The notes beneath the pieces are model-generated. The model did no database searches and was not told the DNA's origin. It was given only the letters and a program-made list of their open reading frames with translations. From contig NZ_WEGJ01000014.1 of assembly GCF_009604385.1 (NCBI RefSeq), forward strand, positions 62,001 to 126,000: a stretch of 64,000 bases of DNA. The letters run 5' to 3'. Origin of the DNA: Streptomyces smaragdinus (lineage in GTDB: Bacteria > Actinomycetota > Actinomycetes > Streptomycetales > Streptomycetaceae). Of the stretch, positions 9,738-17,269 are shown piece after piece. A program made the translations under genes and the position numbers. Position 1 is the first letter of the stretch. Every line of letters begins with the position of its first letter.

Positions 9738-10223
9738 TCAGGCCGCGGGGCGGTACGAGTCGCAACGGCTCGCGCCGCCCCGCGGTGCGTTCAGGGCCAC
9801 CGGCCCGGCGGCGGGGCGGTGCTCGGTGAACACCGCCAGCCGCAGGAACACGTACCGGCCCAGACCCACCAGGCCGGTCGCCGACAGATAGACGGTCTGC
9901 TCCAGGACCACCCCCGCGTCCGCGCGCAGGGCGTGCAGGGCCGCGACGGCCGCGGTGGTCGCCAGCCAGCCGATACCGCAGCCCGCCCCGCTCTGCAGAT
10001 GCTGCCTGAGGTCCGGGCGGCCGTGGCCGAAGGTGAGGCGGGCGTGCAGCTCGGTGGTCGCCGCGGTGGAGACCAGGGCGATCAGCGCGTTGGCCGCCGC
10101 GAACGGCAGCCATCCGCCCAGGACCGCGAGCGCCGCGGAGGACACCAGGGTGACCCCGCCGCCCAGTCCGACGAAGCGGGCGAAGGCCGCCGCGTGCTGC
10201 CGGATGCCGTTGGTGCGAGTCAT
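9738..10223 (-). CDS. GtrA-like membrane protein
   Basis: A 161-aa protein of the GtrA/DPMS family, small four-helix membrane proteins thought to flip polyprenyl-linked sugars for cell-wall or surface glycosylation. Four hydrophobic segments are visible, including VGLGGGVTLVSSAALAVLGG, FAAANALIALVSTAATTELHARLTF and TVYLSATGLVGLGRYVFLRL; the Asn and the RLTF motif after helix 2 are typical. ATG 10223 is preceded by GGAGGAGATC. The frame continues upstream but without a ribosome binding site or membrane features. No glycosyltransferase is adjacent, so its partner must be encoded elsewhere. Confidence 0.8.
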   Translation of the reverse strand: MTRTNGIRQHAAAFARFVGLGGGVTLVSSAALAVLGGWLPFAAANALIALVSTAATTELHARLTFGHGRPDLRQHLQSGAGCGIGWLATTAAVAALHALRADAGVVLEQTVYLSATGLVGLGRYVFLRLAVFTEHRPAAGPVALNAPRGGASRCDSYRPAA

Positions 10224-10298
10224 CGTGATCTCCTCCCCGTGAACCGTCGCGATGTACGGATCCTGCGCCCGGCCGCTTTCAACGCCGCCTCGACGGGG

Positions 10299-10324
10299 TT
10301 TCAGCGGGACAGGGCCCGCTGAAA
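10299..10324. repeat. 10-bp inverted repeat in the gtrA/MDR divergent promoter region
   Basis: TTTCAGCGGG (10299-10308) is perfectly complementary to CCCGCTGAAA (10315-10324) with a 6-nt loop. It lies 76 bp before gtrA and 106 bp before the dehydrogenase. It may be a dimeric regulator site or an RNA hairpin in either leader. Confidence 0.45.
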
Positions 10325-10429
10325 AGACCGGAAATCGGGGCTCCGGCGTGACATGGTCCGGCCGTGACGTGGGTCGCTTCCGGGGCGCGCTCACTGGTGG
10401 GCCGCCGGGCGTCGGCGTAGCTTCGGGAC

Positions 10430-11392
10430 ATGATCGCTGCATACGCCGCCCGTATTGACCGTGACCAGCCGCTCAACGGCCTTGAGCTGGGAGAACGCCC
10501 CGAACCGGAGGCGCCCGCCGGCTGGCAGGTGATCAACGTCAAGGCCGCCTCCCTCAACCACCACGACCTGTGGACGCTGCGCGGCGTCGGCATCACCGAG
10601 GACCGGCTGCCGATGATCCTCGGCTGCGACGCCGCCGGGACGGACGCCGACGGCAACGAGGTCGTCCTGCACTCCGTGATCGGCGAGTCCGGCCACGGCG
10701 TCGGCCCGCGCGAGCCCCGGTCGATCCTCACCGAGCGGTATCAGGGGACGTTCGCCGAGCGGGTCGCCGTACCGTCGTGGAACGTGCTGCCCAAGCCCAA
10801 GGAGCTCAGCTTCGAGGAGGCGGCCTGTCTGCCGACGGCGTGGCTGACCGCGTACCGGATGCTGTTCACCAACGCCGGTGTACGGCCGGGGGACAGCGTG
10901 CTGGTGCAGGGCGCCGGGGGCGGGGTGGCCACCGCGGCGATCGTGCTGGGGGCGGCGGCGGGGCTGCGGATGTTCGCGACCAGCCGGGACGAGGCCAAGC
11001 GGGAGCGGGCCGTGGCGCTGGGCGCCGAGGGGGCGTTCGAGACGGGGGCGCGGCTGCCGCACCGGGTGGACGCGGTGCTGGAGACCGTGGGGGCGGCCAC
11101 CTGGTCGCACTCGGTCAAGTCGCTGAAGCCGGGCGGGACCATGGTGATCTCGGGGGCGACCAGCGGGTTCACGCCGCCGTCCGGGGAGCTGCAGCGGATC
11201 TTCTTCCTGGAGCTGAGGATCGTGGGGTCGACGATGGGGAGCCGGGACGAGCTGTCGTCGCTGCTCTCCTTCTGTGCGGCGAAGGGGGTGCGGCCGGTGG
11301 TGGACAGCGTGCTGCCGTTGGAGCGGGCGCGGGAGGGCTTCGGGAAGATGGCGTCGGGGTCGCTCTTCGGGAAGGTCGTGCTGACTCCCTGA
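10430..11392 (+). CDS. MDR-family NAD(P)H oxidoreductase (quinone-reductase-like)
   Basis: A 320-aa medium-chain dehydrogenase/reductase. The N-terminal catalytic domain has SLNHHDLWTLRGVGI and GCDAAGTDADGNEV. The nucleotide-binding domain starts near residue 150 with VLVQGAGGGVATAAIVLG, the GxGxxG-type turn, followed by FATSRDEAKRERAVALGA, where the Ser-Arg pair suggests NADPH. The structural-zinc cysteine cluster is absent, and no convincing catalytic-zinc set is seen, so a zinc-independent quinone oxidoreductase or enoyl-reductase activity is likeliest. It is monocistronic. Confidence 0.82.
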   Translation: MIAAYAARIDRDQPLNGLELGERPEPEAPAGWQVINVKAASLNHHDLWTLRGVGITEDRLPMILGCDAAGTDADGNEVVLHSVIGESGHGVGPREPRSILTERYQGTFAERVAVPSWNVLPKPKELSFEEAACLPTAWLTAYRMLFTNAGVRPGDSVLVQGAGGGVATAAIVLGAAAGLRMFATSRDEAKRERAVALGAEGAFETGARLPHRVDAVLETVGAATWSHSVKSLKPGGTMVISGATSGFTPPSGELQRIFFLELRIVGSTMGSRDELSSLLSFCAAKGVRPVVDSVLPLERAREGFGKMASGSLFGKVVLTP

Positions 11393-11425
11393 TTCTTCTT
11401 CCTGTGCGCCGTTGCCGGGTCGGTC

Positions 11426-11470
11426 TGTCAACTTCGGTTGACAGGCTGGTTTTGTCAATCTAGATTGACA
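11426..11470 (+). promoter_or_regulatory. consensus promoter carrying two operator palindromes; likely leaderless start
   Basis: TTGACA (11438-11443) and TAGATT (11461-11466) are separated by exactly 17 bp, and ATG 11474 begins seven bases after the -10, so transcription probably starts at or one base before the A of the start codon. Two TGTCAA..TTGACA palindromes overlap these hexamers. Operator 1 is 11426-11443 (7-bp arms, TTCG centre). Operator 2 is 11453-11470, a perfect 18-bp palindrome TGTCAATCTAGATTGACA. Their centres are 27 bp apart. Binding at either would block RNA polymerase. The obvious candidate is the HTH protein encoded directly downstream. Confidence 0.8.
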
Positions 11471-11473
11471 GGT

Positions 11474-11683
11474 ATGACCGAGGCAACCGATCTCGCGGAA
11501 CGCGCCGGTGACCGTGACCCCCGGGTGGGGCTGCGGGCCGTGGTCGCGCTGCGGCAGCTGCTGGAACGCCTCGAGGCCGTGCAGGTGCGCAGTGCGCGGG
11601 CGCAGGGCTGGTCCTGGCAGGAGATCGCCGCGGAGCTCGGCGTGAGCCGGCAGGCGGTGCACAAGAAGCATGGGAGGCAGTGA
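11474..11683 (+). CDS. small helix-turn-helix protein, probable autoregulator
   Basis: A 69-aa protein made of an N-terminal helical segment and a C-terminal HTH (WSWQEIAAELGVSRQAVHKKH at about 46-66). This is the common partner of Clp N-domain genes in Streptomyces. ATG 11474 lies directly after the operator/promoter with no ribosome binding site, consistent with a leaderless transcript. The stop overlaps the next start in TGATG, so the two are translationally coupled. It very likely binds the TGTCAA palindromes over its own promoter (inference). At this size it must act as a dimer or with the Clp-N partner. Confidence 0.8.
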   Translation: MTEATDLAERAGDRDPRVGLRAVVALRQLLERLEAVQVRSARAQGWSWQEIAAELGVSRQAVHKKHGRQ

Positions 11684-12201
11684 TGTTCGAGCGTTTTACG
11701 GCGACGGCCCGGGACGCCGTCCGGGATGCCCTCGTTGCCGCCGAGGAGGCGGGGGACCGGGAGGTGACGGGGGAGCATCTGCTGCGGGCGCTGCTCGCTC
11801 CGGGTTCGTCCCTGCCTCTGCTCGCCGGGCGGCGGGCGGATCTGGAGCGTGATCTCGACGCCGTACGGCGGCGGGGCGGGGTGTCCCGGGCGGACGCGGA
11901 GGCGCTGGCGTCCATCGGCGTGGACGTCGAGGAGATCGTGGGGAGGATCGAGGGGGCGCACGGGGCGGGGGCCCTGTCCGGTGCCCGGCGGGGGCGCCGG
12001 GTGCGGTTCGGGCGTGAGGGCAAGAAGACGCTGGAGGCCGCACTGCGGACGGCGCTGCGGCGGGGGGACCGGTGGATCGGGGCCGAGCATCTGCTGCTCG
12101 GGCTGCTGGCGGGGGCGGGCGTCGCGGGGGAGGTCCTCGCGTCGAACGGGGTCACCGTCGCGGCGGTGGAGTCCGCGTTCCCGCCTCGGGCGGCGTCTTG
12201 A
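11683..12201 (+). CDS. stand-alone Clp N-terminal (double Clp repeat) protein
   Basis: A 172-aa protein of two Clp_N repeats, the substrate- and adaptor-binding module of ClpA/ClpC, with no AAA+ ATPase domain. Repeat 1 (about 2-75) starts FERFTATARDAVRDALVAAEEAG..VTGEHLLRALL. Repeat 2 (about 105-170) has GREGKKTLEAALRTALRRGDRWIGAEHLLLGLL. ATG 11683 overlaps the HTH stop; a GTG three bases upstream is also possible. As a free Clp-N domain it may sense or sequester Clp substrates or adaptors and control the HTH partner (inference). Confidence 0.82.
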   Translation: MFERFTATARDAVRDALVAAEEAGDREVTGEHLLRALLAPGSSLPLLAGRRADLERDLDAVRRRGGVSRADAEALASIGVDVEEIVGRIEGAHGAGALSGARRGRRVRFGREGKKTLEAALRTALRRGDRWIGAEHLLLGLLAGAGVAGEVLASNGVTVAAVESAFPPRAAS

Positions 12202-12223
12202 GGCGGGGGGTGCCCCCCCTGCG

Positions 12224-12289
12224 TGGGCTTCGTGTTCGGCGCCGGCCGCCCGGGCGTGGGCTTCGCGCCCGGCGCCGGCCGCCCGCGCC
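12224..12289. repeat. two imperfect tandem 33-nt GC repeats
   Basis: Units at 12224-12256 and 12257-12289 both run TGGGCTTCG..CGGCGCCGGCCGCCCG with a few differences. They lie in the 287-bp space between the Clp-N gene and the PadR gene. The space is otherwise G/C-rich with many self-complementary runs and probably terminates the convergent transcripts. No gene was seen. Confidence 0.5.
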
Positions 12290-12488
12290 TTCGGCGCGGG
12301 ATGATTCCCACCCGCAGCCGCCCGTGACCGACCCTGGGGGTCGCCCCCGGCCGGCTCGGGTCACCGCGGTGACGTCCGCCGGCCGACGGTGACCCCGGGA
12401 ACCGGCAACGGGCGGCCGTGGGTGGGCAACTCCCCCGCGCCGAAGGCGCGGGGCGGCCGGCGGCAGGGGCGCCGACGGCGCGAGGCGC

Positions 12489-13454
12489 CTACGCCCCCGG
12501 CGTCTTCAGCAAGGACGTCACATGCGCCGCAGCCGTAGAGAGGTGGCGCCGCGCCTCACGGAGCTGCTCCGGGGAAACCCCATGGTCCCGCGCCGTGTCG
12601 CGGATGTCGTCGCGGAAGCGGTCGAGCAGCCGCTCGAGGTCCCGTACCGGATCCGTCAGGACCTCTTCCTCCTCCGCCCACGACGGCAGGTCCGCGGGAT
12701 CCGGCTTCACGTACGACGGCCACGGCGTGGCACCGGAGCCCTTCAGCCGGCCCGCGAAGTCCCCCATCTCGCGGGTGAACTCCGCCATCCCCTCCCGGAA
12801 CGCCCCCTGCCAGTCGCCGGCCCTGGCCCGCCCCTGCACCTGCTCCTGGATCTGACGGGCGATCCGCTGCATCTCGTCCCGCGACTGCGTCCGCGCCTCC
12901 CTGGCCGCGTGCCGGGCCTCGTCGGCCTCCGTCCGCGCCCGCCGGGCCTCGTCCTTGGCCCGCCGGACCTGCTCCTTCCACTCCTGCTTGGCCTTGCGCA
13001 GCTCCTCCTTGGCCTGCTGCCAGGCCTCCTTCTCCACCCGCTCCCGGTGCCCGTCGTGGGCACCGGCCTGCGCCTCCTTCGCGGCCTGGCGCATCTCGCG
13101 GCGCAGATCGCGCGCGGAGCCGCTCACGTCGGCGCGGATGTCGGCGGCGAGCTCGGCGACCGACTCGCGGATCTCCAGCTCCAGCTCCGCCAGCTCGTCG
13201 TGCCGGGCGGCGAGCTCGGCGCGGCCGGCGTCGGTGATCGCGTACACCTTGCGCCCGCCCTCCGACGTATGGGTGACGAGCCCCTCGGCCTCCAGCTTGG
13301 CCAGCCGGGGGTAGACGGTGCCGGCCGAGGGCGCGTACAGGCCCTGGAAGCGTTCCTCGAGCCGGCGGATCACCTCGTAGCCGTGGTGGGGGGCCTCGTC
13401 GAGGAGCTTGAGCAGATAGAGCCGGAGCCGGCCATGGGCAAAGACGGGAGGCAT
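12489..13454 (-). CDS. PadR-family regulator with a long coiled coil
   Basis: A 321-aa protein. Residues 1-80 are a PadR winged helix (LRLYLLKLLDEAPHHGYEVIRRLEERF..APSAGTVYPRLAKLEAEGLV). Residues 85-190 are a Glu/Arg/Ala/Lys-rich coiled coil, much longer than the two-helix dimerisation region of typical PadR proteins. The C-terminal about 100 aa (PSYVKPDPADLPSWAEEE..) is a separate helical region. It starts three bases after the DUF4097 stop and is the second gene of that operon. Its likely operator is the CACGATATATCGTG palindrome before the DUF4097 gene (inference), making the pair autoregulated. Confidence 0.85.
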   Translation of the reverse strand: MPPVFAHGRLRLYLLKLLDEAPHHGYEVIRRLEERFQGLYAPSAGTVYPRLAKLEAEGLVTHTSEGGRKVYAITDAGRAELAARHDELAELELEIRESVAELAADIRADVSGSARDLRREMRQAAKEAQAGAHDGHRERVEKEAWQQAKEELRKAKQEWKEQVRRAKDEARRARTEADEARHAAREARTQSRDEMQRIARQIQEQVQGRARAGDWQGAFREGMAEFTREMGDFAGRLKGSGATPWPSYVKPDPADLPSWAEEEEVLTDPVRDLERLLDRFRDDIRDTARDHGVSPEQLREARRHLSTAAAHVTSLLKTPGA

Positions 13455-13457
13455 CGC

Positions 13458-14312
13458 TTACAGCACCTTCTCGTGTCCGGGAACAGTGGGTTCGGGCCCG
13501 TCCTGCGGCGGGCGGCGCAGCAGGGCGACCGCGCCGGAGACGGTGTTCATCCGCACCCGGCCCTTGCCCTGCCCGATCCGGCCGCTGACGCGCTTGGCCC
13601 CCCACTGCCCGGCGATCCGCAGGCTCTCGAACGCGCAGGACACGGCGCCGCTCGCGGTGTGCGCCTCGACCTCCAGGTCCGCGGCCTCGGGCAGCCGCAG
13701 CGCCGCGTCGCCCGATACGGACGTCAGCGTGACCTCCGCGGAGCGCGCGGCCGGGACCAGGTCGACGACCATGTCGCCGGACACCGAGTCCGCCCGTACC
13801 CGCGGACTGCCGCCGTCGACGACCGTCAGCTCGCCGGAGACCGAGTTGAACCGCAGCTCGCCGCTGACCGCCTGCGCCTCCAGCCGCCCGGAGACGGTGT
13901 CGGCGCGGACCGGGCCGGAGATCCCGACCACGGTCGTGTCCCCCGAGACGCCCTGGACCGCGATCGGCGCCGCGATCCCGGAGACGACGGCCGTCGCGTC
14001 CACCACGCCGAGCTCGACCCGGGTGCCGGCCGGCACCACCAGGCTGACGACGGCGTGCCGCTTCCACCCCTTGCGGTCCAGCCACTTCAGGAAGCCCTGC
14101 CAGGGCAGGTCCTCGTACGCGACGGTGAGGGTGCCGTCCGCCAGCGCGACGCGCAGCGGCGGTCCCTCGAGCGCGGTGACCTCCAGCCGGGCGCCGGGGT
14201 CGGGGCTGCCCACGACGTTCACGTTGCCGCTGACCAGGCGGACCTTCAGCGCGTCGACCGGTGGGTCGAAGGTGAGCGTGGTCGGCTCCGCGAGGAGCTG
14301 CTCGCTGGGCAT
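13458..14312 (-). CDS. DUF4097-family beta-helix-like protein
   Basis: A 284-aa protein built from repeated beta-strand units with recurring VSG/VSGD/VSGE turns (VQGVSGDTTV, ADTVSGRLEA, NSVSGELTV, ADSVSGDMVV, TSVSGDAAL), the hallmark of DUF4097/DUF4098 proteins. The N-terminal part (LKVRLVSGNVNVVGSPDPG) is the first unit. There is no signal peptide or membrane helix, so it is predicted cytoplasmic. In many actinobacteria and Bacilli such proteins are co-transcribed with PadR regulators in envelope-stress circuits; the molecular function is unknown. First gene of the two-gene operon with PadR. Confidence 0.82.
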   Translation of the reverse strand: MPSEQLLAEPTTLTFDPPVDALKVRLVSGNVNVVGSPDPGARLEVTALEGPPLRVALADGTLTVAYEDLPWQGFLKWLDRKGWKRHAVVSLVVPAGTRVELGVVDATAVVSGIAAPIAVQGVSGDTTVVGISGPVRADTVSGRLEAQAVSGELRFNSVSGELTVVDGGSPRVRADSVSGDMVVDLVPAARSAEVTLTSVSGDAALRLPEAADLEVEAHTASGAVSCAFESLRIAGQWGAKRVSGRIGQGKGRVRMNTVSGAVALLRRPPQDGPEPTVPGHEKVL

Positions 14313-14365
14313 CCGCCGGCCTCCCTGAGGACGGGGAACGCGCTGTATCGCGTCCCGGTGCTACT

Positions 14366-14379
14366 CACGATATATCGTG
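14366..14379 (-). promoter_or_regulatory. candidate PadR operator
   Basis: A perfect 14-bp palindrome CACGATATATCGTG lies 54 bp upstream of the DUF4097-PadR operon start. It is AT-rich at its centre in an otherwise very GC-rich region. Position and symmetry fit autoregulation by the PadR protein; that link is inferred. Confidence 0.6.
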
Positions 14380-14437
14380 GAGTCGCGAGAGGGAAGCGGG
14401 GGACGGCGCACGGGGGGCTCGGGGGCGCCCCACGGGA

Positions 14438-14620
14438 TCAGTCCTCGTCGTCCTCGTCGTCCAGCCGGGCCAGCCAGGTCGCCAGCCGTTCGACGGGGAT
14501 CTCGAAATCGGGGTTGAGGTCCACGAAGGTGCGCAGCTGCTCGGACAGCTCGGCGAAGGTGATCTCCTCCTCGCCGCGGCGCTTCTCGAGCTCTTCGATA
14601 CCTCGGTCGGTGAAATACAA
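14438..14620 (-). CDS. DUF6104 family protein
   Basis: A 60-aa acidic protein beginning YFTDRGIEELEKRRGEEE and ending ARLDDEDDED. It closely matches the short conserved Streptomyces proteins of this family. The start is TTG 14620 with GGAG ten bases upstream; the open frame continues but is not family-like. Its function is unknown. Its Asp/Glu-rich tail and small size suggest a protein-protein adaptor. It marks the left core boundary of the accessory island. Confidence 0.8.
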   Translation of the reverse strand: MYFTDRGIEELEKRRGEEEITFAELSEQLRTFVDLNPDFEIPVERLATWLARLDDEDDED

Positions 14621-14791
14621 GGGTGACGCTCCGTCTGACTCGTCGTGACGCCTCCAGAGTAGGCCCCGTCCGGCGGGTTCGGCCGCGCGCGTGAACAGCG
14701 CAACAGGGCCGGTGGACCCTCTTGAACCGCACCCCGCCGACCATGAATGCTGGGGGCCGCAGCAGCAGCCGGCCGTCGACGGGGGGCGCAC

Positions 14792-15259
14792 GTGGAGTAC
14801 GAGATCCGGGAGTTAGAACTCCCCGGCGGCGAGGTCGTCCTCGCCCGCGTGAGCATGGCGAGCGAGGAGGAGTTCACCGCCGCCGGCGAGGACGGCGGGG
14901 CGTTCACCGACGTCGGCGCCCGCGACCGCCTCGCCGCCTGGTCCCGCCAGCTCGACCGGCTGATCACCGGCGTCGGCCGCGCCGTCCACGAGGCCGCCCG
15001 GCGCACCGCCCCGCACGAGGTCAGCGCCACCTTCGGCGTCGAGCTGGTCGCCAAGCCCGGCCGGGCCGTCGCCGCGGTGATCGCCGACGCCGAGACCAGG
15101 GCCAGCATCTCCGTCACCCTCACCTGGCGCCCCGGCGAGACCCGCGGCGCCCCGCCCGAGGACCGCACCGCCGCCCGCGACACGTCACCCGACCGTGCCC
15201 CGGCCGTGAGCCCGCCCGTCCCGCCCATCCCCGCGCAGCCCCCGCAGGCCGCCCCGTGA
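14792..15259 (+). CDS. CU044_2847/Trypco1 (trypsin co-occurring domain 1) protein
   Basis: A 155-aa protein with a Trypco1-like domain over residues 2-115 (EYEIRELELPGGEVVLARVS and FGVELVAKPGRAVAAVIADAETRASISVTLTW) and a disordered Pro/Ala tail. This domain is named for its linkage to trypsin-like proteases in conflict operons and is proposed to regulate them. GTG 14792 follows a G-run; its stop overlaps the protease start (GTGA). Codon 8 is TTA (14813-14815), so translation should need the bldA tRNA. It is the first gene of module A and would make the whole coupled operon developmentally gated (inference). Confidence 0.8.
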   Translation: MEYEIRELELPGGEVVLARVSMASEEEFTAAGEDGGAFTDVGARDRLAAWSRQLDRLITGVGRAVHEAARRTAPHEVSATFGVELVAKPGRAVAAVIADAETRASISVTLTWRPGETRGAPPEDRTAARDTSPDRAPAVSPPVPPIPAQPPQAAP

Positions 15260-17241
15260 CCGACGGCATGCGCCTGCTCGACGACCCCGTGCGCCGCGCC
15301 GTCGTGCGTATCGGAGCCCCGGCCGACGGGTATGACGCTCCCGGCGGCTCCTTCTGGGGCACCGGCTTCTTCATCGCGCCCAGGCTCGTGCTGACCTGCG
15401 CGCATGTCGTGGCCAAGGGGCTGGGCGCGGTGTGGGAGGGGGCGAGGGCCATCGGTGTCGTGACCGACGGGGGACGCCGGCTCGCCGGCACCCTGCTGTA
15501 CGGGCTGCCGCGGCCCCGCGACCCCGGCCGCCCCCCGCTGACCAGCTGGCCGATGCCGGACCTGGCGCTGATCTCCGTACCGGCCGCCACCGACGACGAC
15601 GGCTGTCTGTGGCTCGCCGACCGCTACAGCGGCCCCGACGACCGCATCCGCTGGTACGGCTGGAGCGGCGACGCCGTCAGCCAGGGCCCCGTCTTCCTCT
15701 CCGGCAGCGGCACCCTCACGGGCTCGCGCGACATGCCGCACGTCCTGCGCGTCACCAGCGGCAGCTCGCTCTACCACGGGGTCTCCGGCGGCCCCGTCCT
15801 CGACGAGCGCACGGGCGCCGTGATAGCGGTCGTCAAGGCCACCGGCAAGGACAGCAGCGGCCTCGCGACCCCCGTCACCGGACTGCGCGCCCTGTGCGAC
15901 CAGGGCCCGCGCGCCGCCGCGCAGTGGCACGGCGCCGTCGCCGCCCACGACCGGTACCACTACCGGCGCTACGCCAGGGGCGGCGACAGCTGGCCGCGCC
16001 TGCAGCGCAGGCTGGCGGAGGAGCGGGCGGAGACCGTCACCGGACTCGGCCCGCACGAACGCGCCCAGCTGTACGCCCTCTTCGCCGAGCTGCCGCCGCC
16101 CGGCTGCGCCGGTGACGTGCTGGAGCTCGTCCGGCTGGCCCGCGGCGAGGTGCTGCGGCCCCCGTACGACATCAACGACCACAACCCGCGCTCCTGGCGC
16201 GACGGCGCCGCCCTGCTGCGCACCCCGCGCGACTCCAGCGCCGAGGCCGCCCGGTTCGCCCTGGAGGCGGTCACGGTGTACGCGGCGCTCGTGTACGACT
16301 GGGTGCGCGCCACCACGGCCGACCCCTCGGCGCGGGTGCTCACCGGGCTGCGCGCGTGGACCGAGCGGTTTGTGCCGCGGTTGGACAACGAGGTCATCCA
16401 GGAGCGGATTCCGGCCATTCTCGACGGCGCCCGCCGCCCCGCGGGCGCGCACGCCGACGTCCTGGTGGAGATCGAGGCCGAGCCCGGGGACAACGCGTAC
16501 GGCTGGCGCGTCAAGCTGCTCGACCCCCGGGGCAAGGTCGTCAGCACCCAGATGTCCGCCCGCCCCGCCCCCCGCGAGCGGCTGGAGGACGAGCTGCGGG
16601 CCGCCCTGCGCCTCCAGCTCAGCAAGGGCGACCTCGGACCCGCCCGCGCCTGCGTGGACTTCATGCTCCCCCGCGAGCTCTTCGGCGAACCCGTCGACCG
16701 CTGGACGCCCCGCCACCCCGACCCCGGCGAGCCCCCCGGCCCGCAGACCGGCCCCCTGGGCCGGCACCGCCTGGTCGCCCTGCGGGACTTCGAACGCCGC
16801 GCCCACGGCCCGTACGAGCAGTGGCGCAGCCGCTGGGACCGGATCACGGCGGGCCCGCTGCTGCCGTTCGTCCCGCCGGATCCCGTCGCCGAGCAGTCCA
16901 ACGGCGCCGGCGCCCCCGTCCCCGTCGACGCCGGCGGTGTGAGTGGCGGCGAGGGCGCCCGGCGGCTGGCGGAGCTGCTGGACGGCGGCCATCCCGCGGC
17001 GCTGTGCGTGCGCGCCGAACTGCCGGGCGGCGCGGGGGAGGAGTTCCACCGCGAGGCGAGGGCCCTGGTGTCCGCTTCGGGGGACGGGGCGGGCCTGCGC
17101 GCGGGGGCGTGCGCGGCGCGTGGCGCGGAGCATCCTGCGGCGTGGGCCAGGGATCTGGTTCTCCTCTATGATCCGCCGGACAGGCCCCCACTCCCGTCCG
17201 ACGACCTGTTCGAACCACTTCTCCCGTGGAACGAGTCCTGA
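15256..17241 (+). CDS. trypsin-like serine protease fused to a VMAP-type C-terminal region
   Basis: A 661-aa cytoplasmic protein (no signal peptide). Residues 8-200 are a trypsin-like domain with an intact triad: His50 (TCAHVVA), Asp102 (MPDLALIS) and Ser177 (GVSGGPV). Residues about 255-350 form a helical middle region (LYALFAELPPPG..DINDHNPRSWRDGAALL). About 390-530 resemble the VMAP-C domain (VLVEIEAEPGDNAYGWRVKLLD..LEDELRAAL). VMAP is the vWA-MoxR-associated protein of three-component conflict systems, and the next two genes are exactly MoxR and vWA. The expected role is a latent protease released after the ATPase/vWA pair senses invasion or damage (inference). GTG 15256 overlaps the previous stop; ATG 15268 is an alternative. 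Confidence 0.82.
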   Translation: MTDGMRLLDDPVRRAVVRIGAPADGYDAPGGSFWGTGFFIAPRLVLTCAHVVAKGLGAVWEGARAIGVVTDGGRRLAGTLLYGLPRPRDPGRPPLTSWPMPDLALISVPAATDDDGCLWLADRYSGPDDRIRWYGWSGDAVSQGPVFLSGSGTLTGSRDMPHVLRVTSGSSLYHGVSGGPVLDERTGAVIAVVKATGKDSSGLATPVTGLRALCDQGPRAAAQWHGAVAAHDRYHYRRYARGGDSWPRLQRRLAEERAETVTGLGPHERAQLYALFAELPPPGCAGDVLELVRLARGEVLRPPYDINDHNPRSWRDGAALLRTPRDSSAEAARFALEAVTVYAALVYDWVRATTADPSARVLTGLRAWTERFVPRLDNEVIQERIPAILDGARRPAGAHADVLVEIEAEPGDNAYGWRVKLLDPRGKVVSTQMSARPAPRERLEDELRAALRLQLSKGDLGPARACVDFMLPRELFGEPVDRWTPRHPDPGEPPGPQTGPLGRHRLVALRDFERRAHGPYEQWRSRWDRITAGPLLPFVPPDPVAEQSNGAGAPVPVDAGGVSGGEGARRLAELLDGGHPAALCVRAELPGGAGEEFHREARALVSASGDGAGLRAGACAARGAEHPAAWARDLVLLYDPPDRPPLPSDDLFEPLLPWNES

Positions 17242-17269
17242 CCGGCTCAGCCGGAGGCTGGAGGAGGCA

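Noticed and set aside
12202..12488. The tandem 33-nt GC repeats as a small RNA or mobile repeat.
   Set aside because: Only two imperfect copies are present, without promoter or flanking duplications; GC-rich convergent intergenic sequence is enough explanation.
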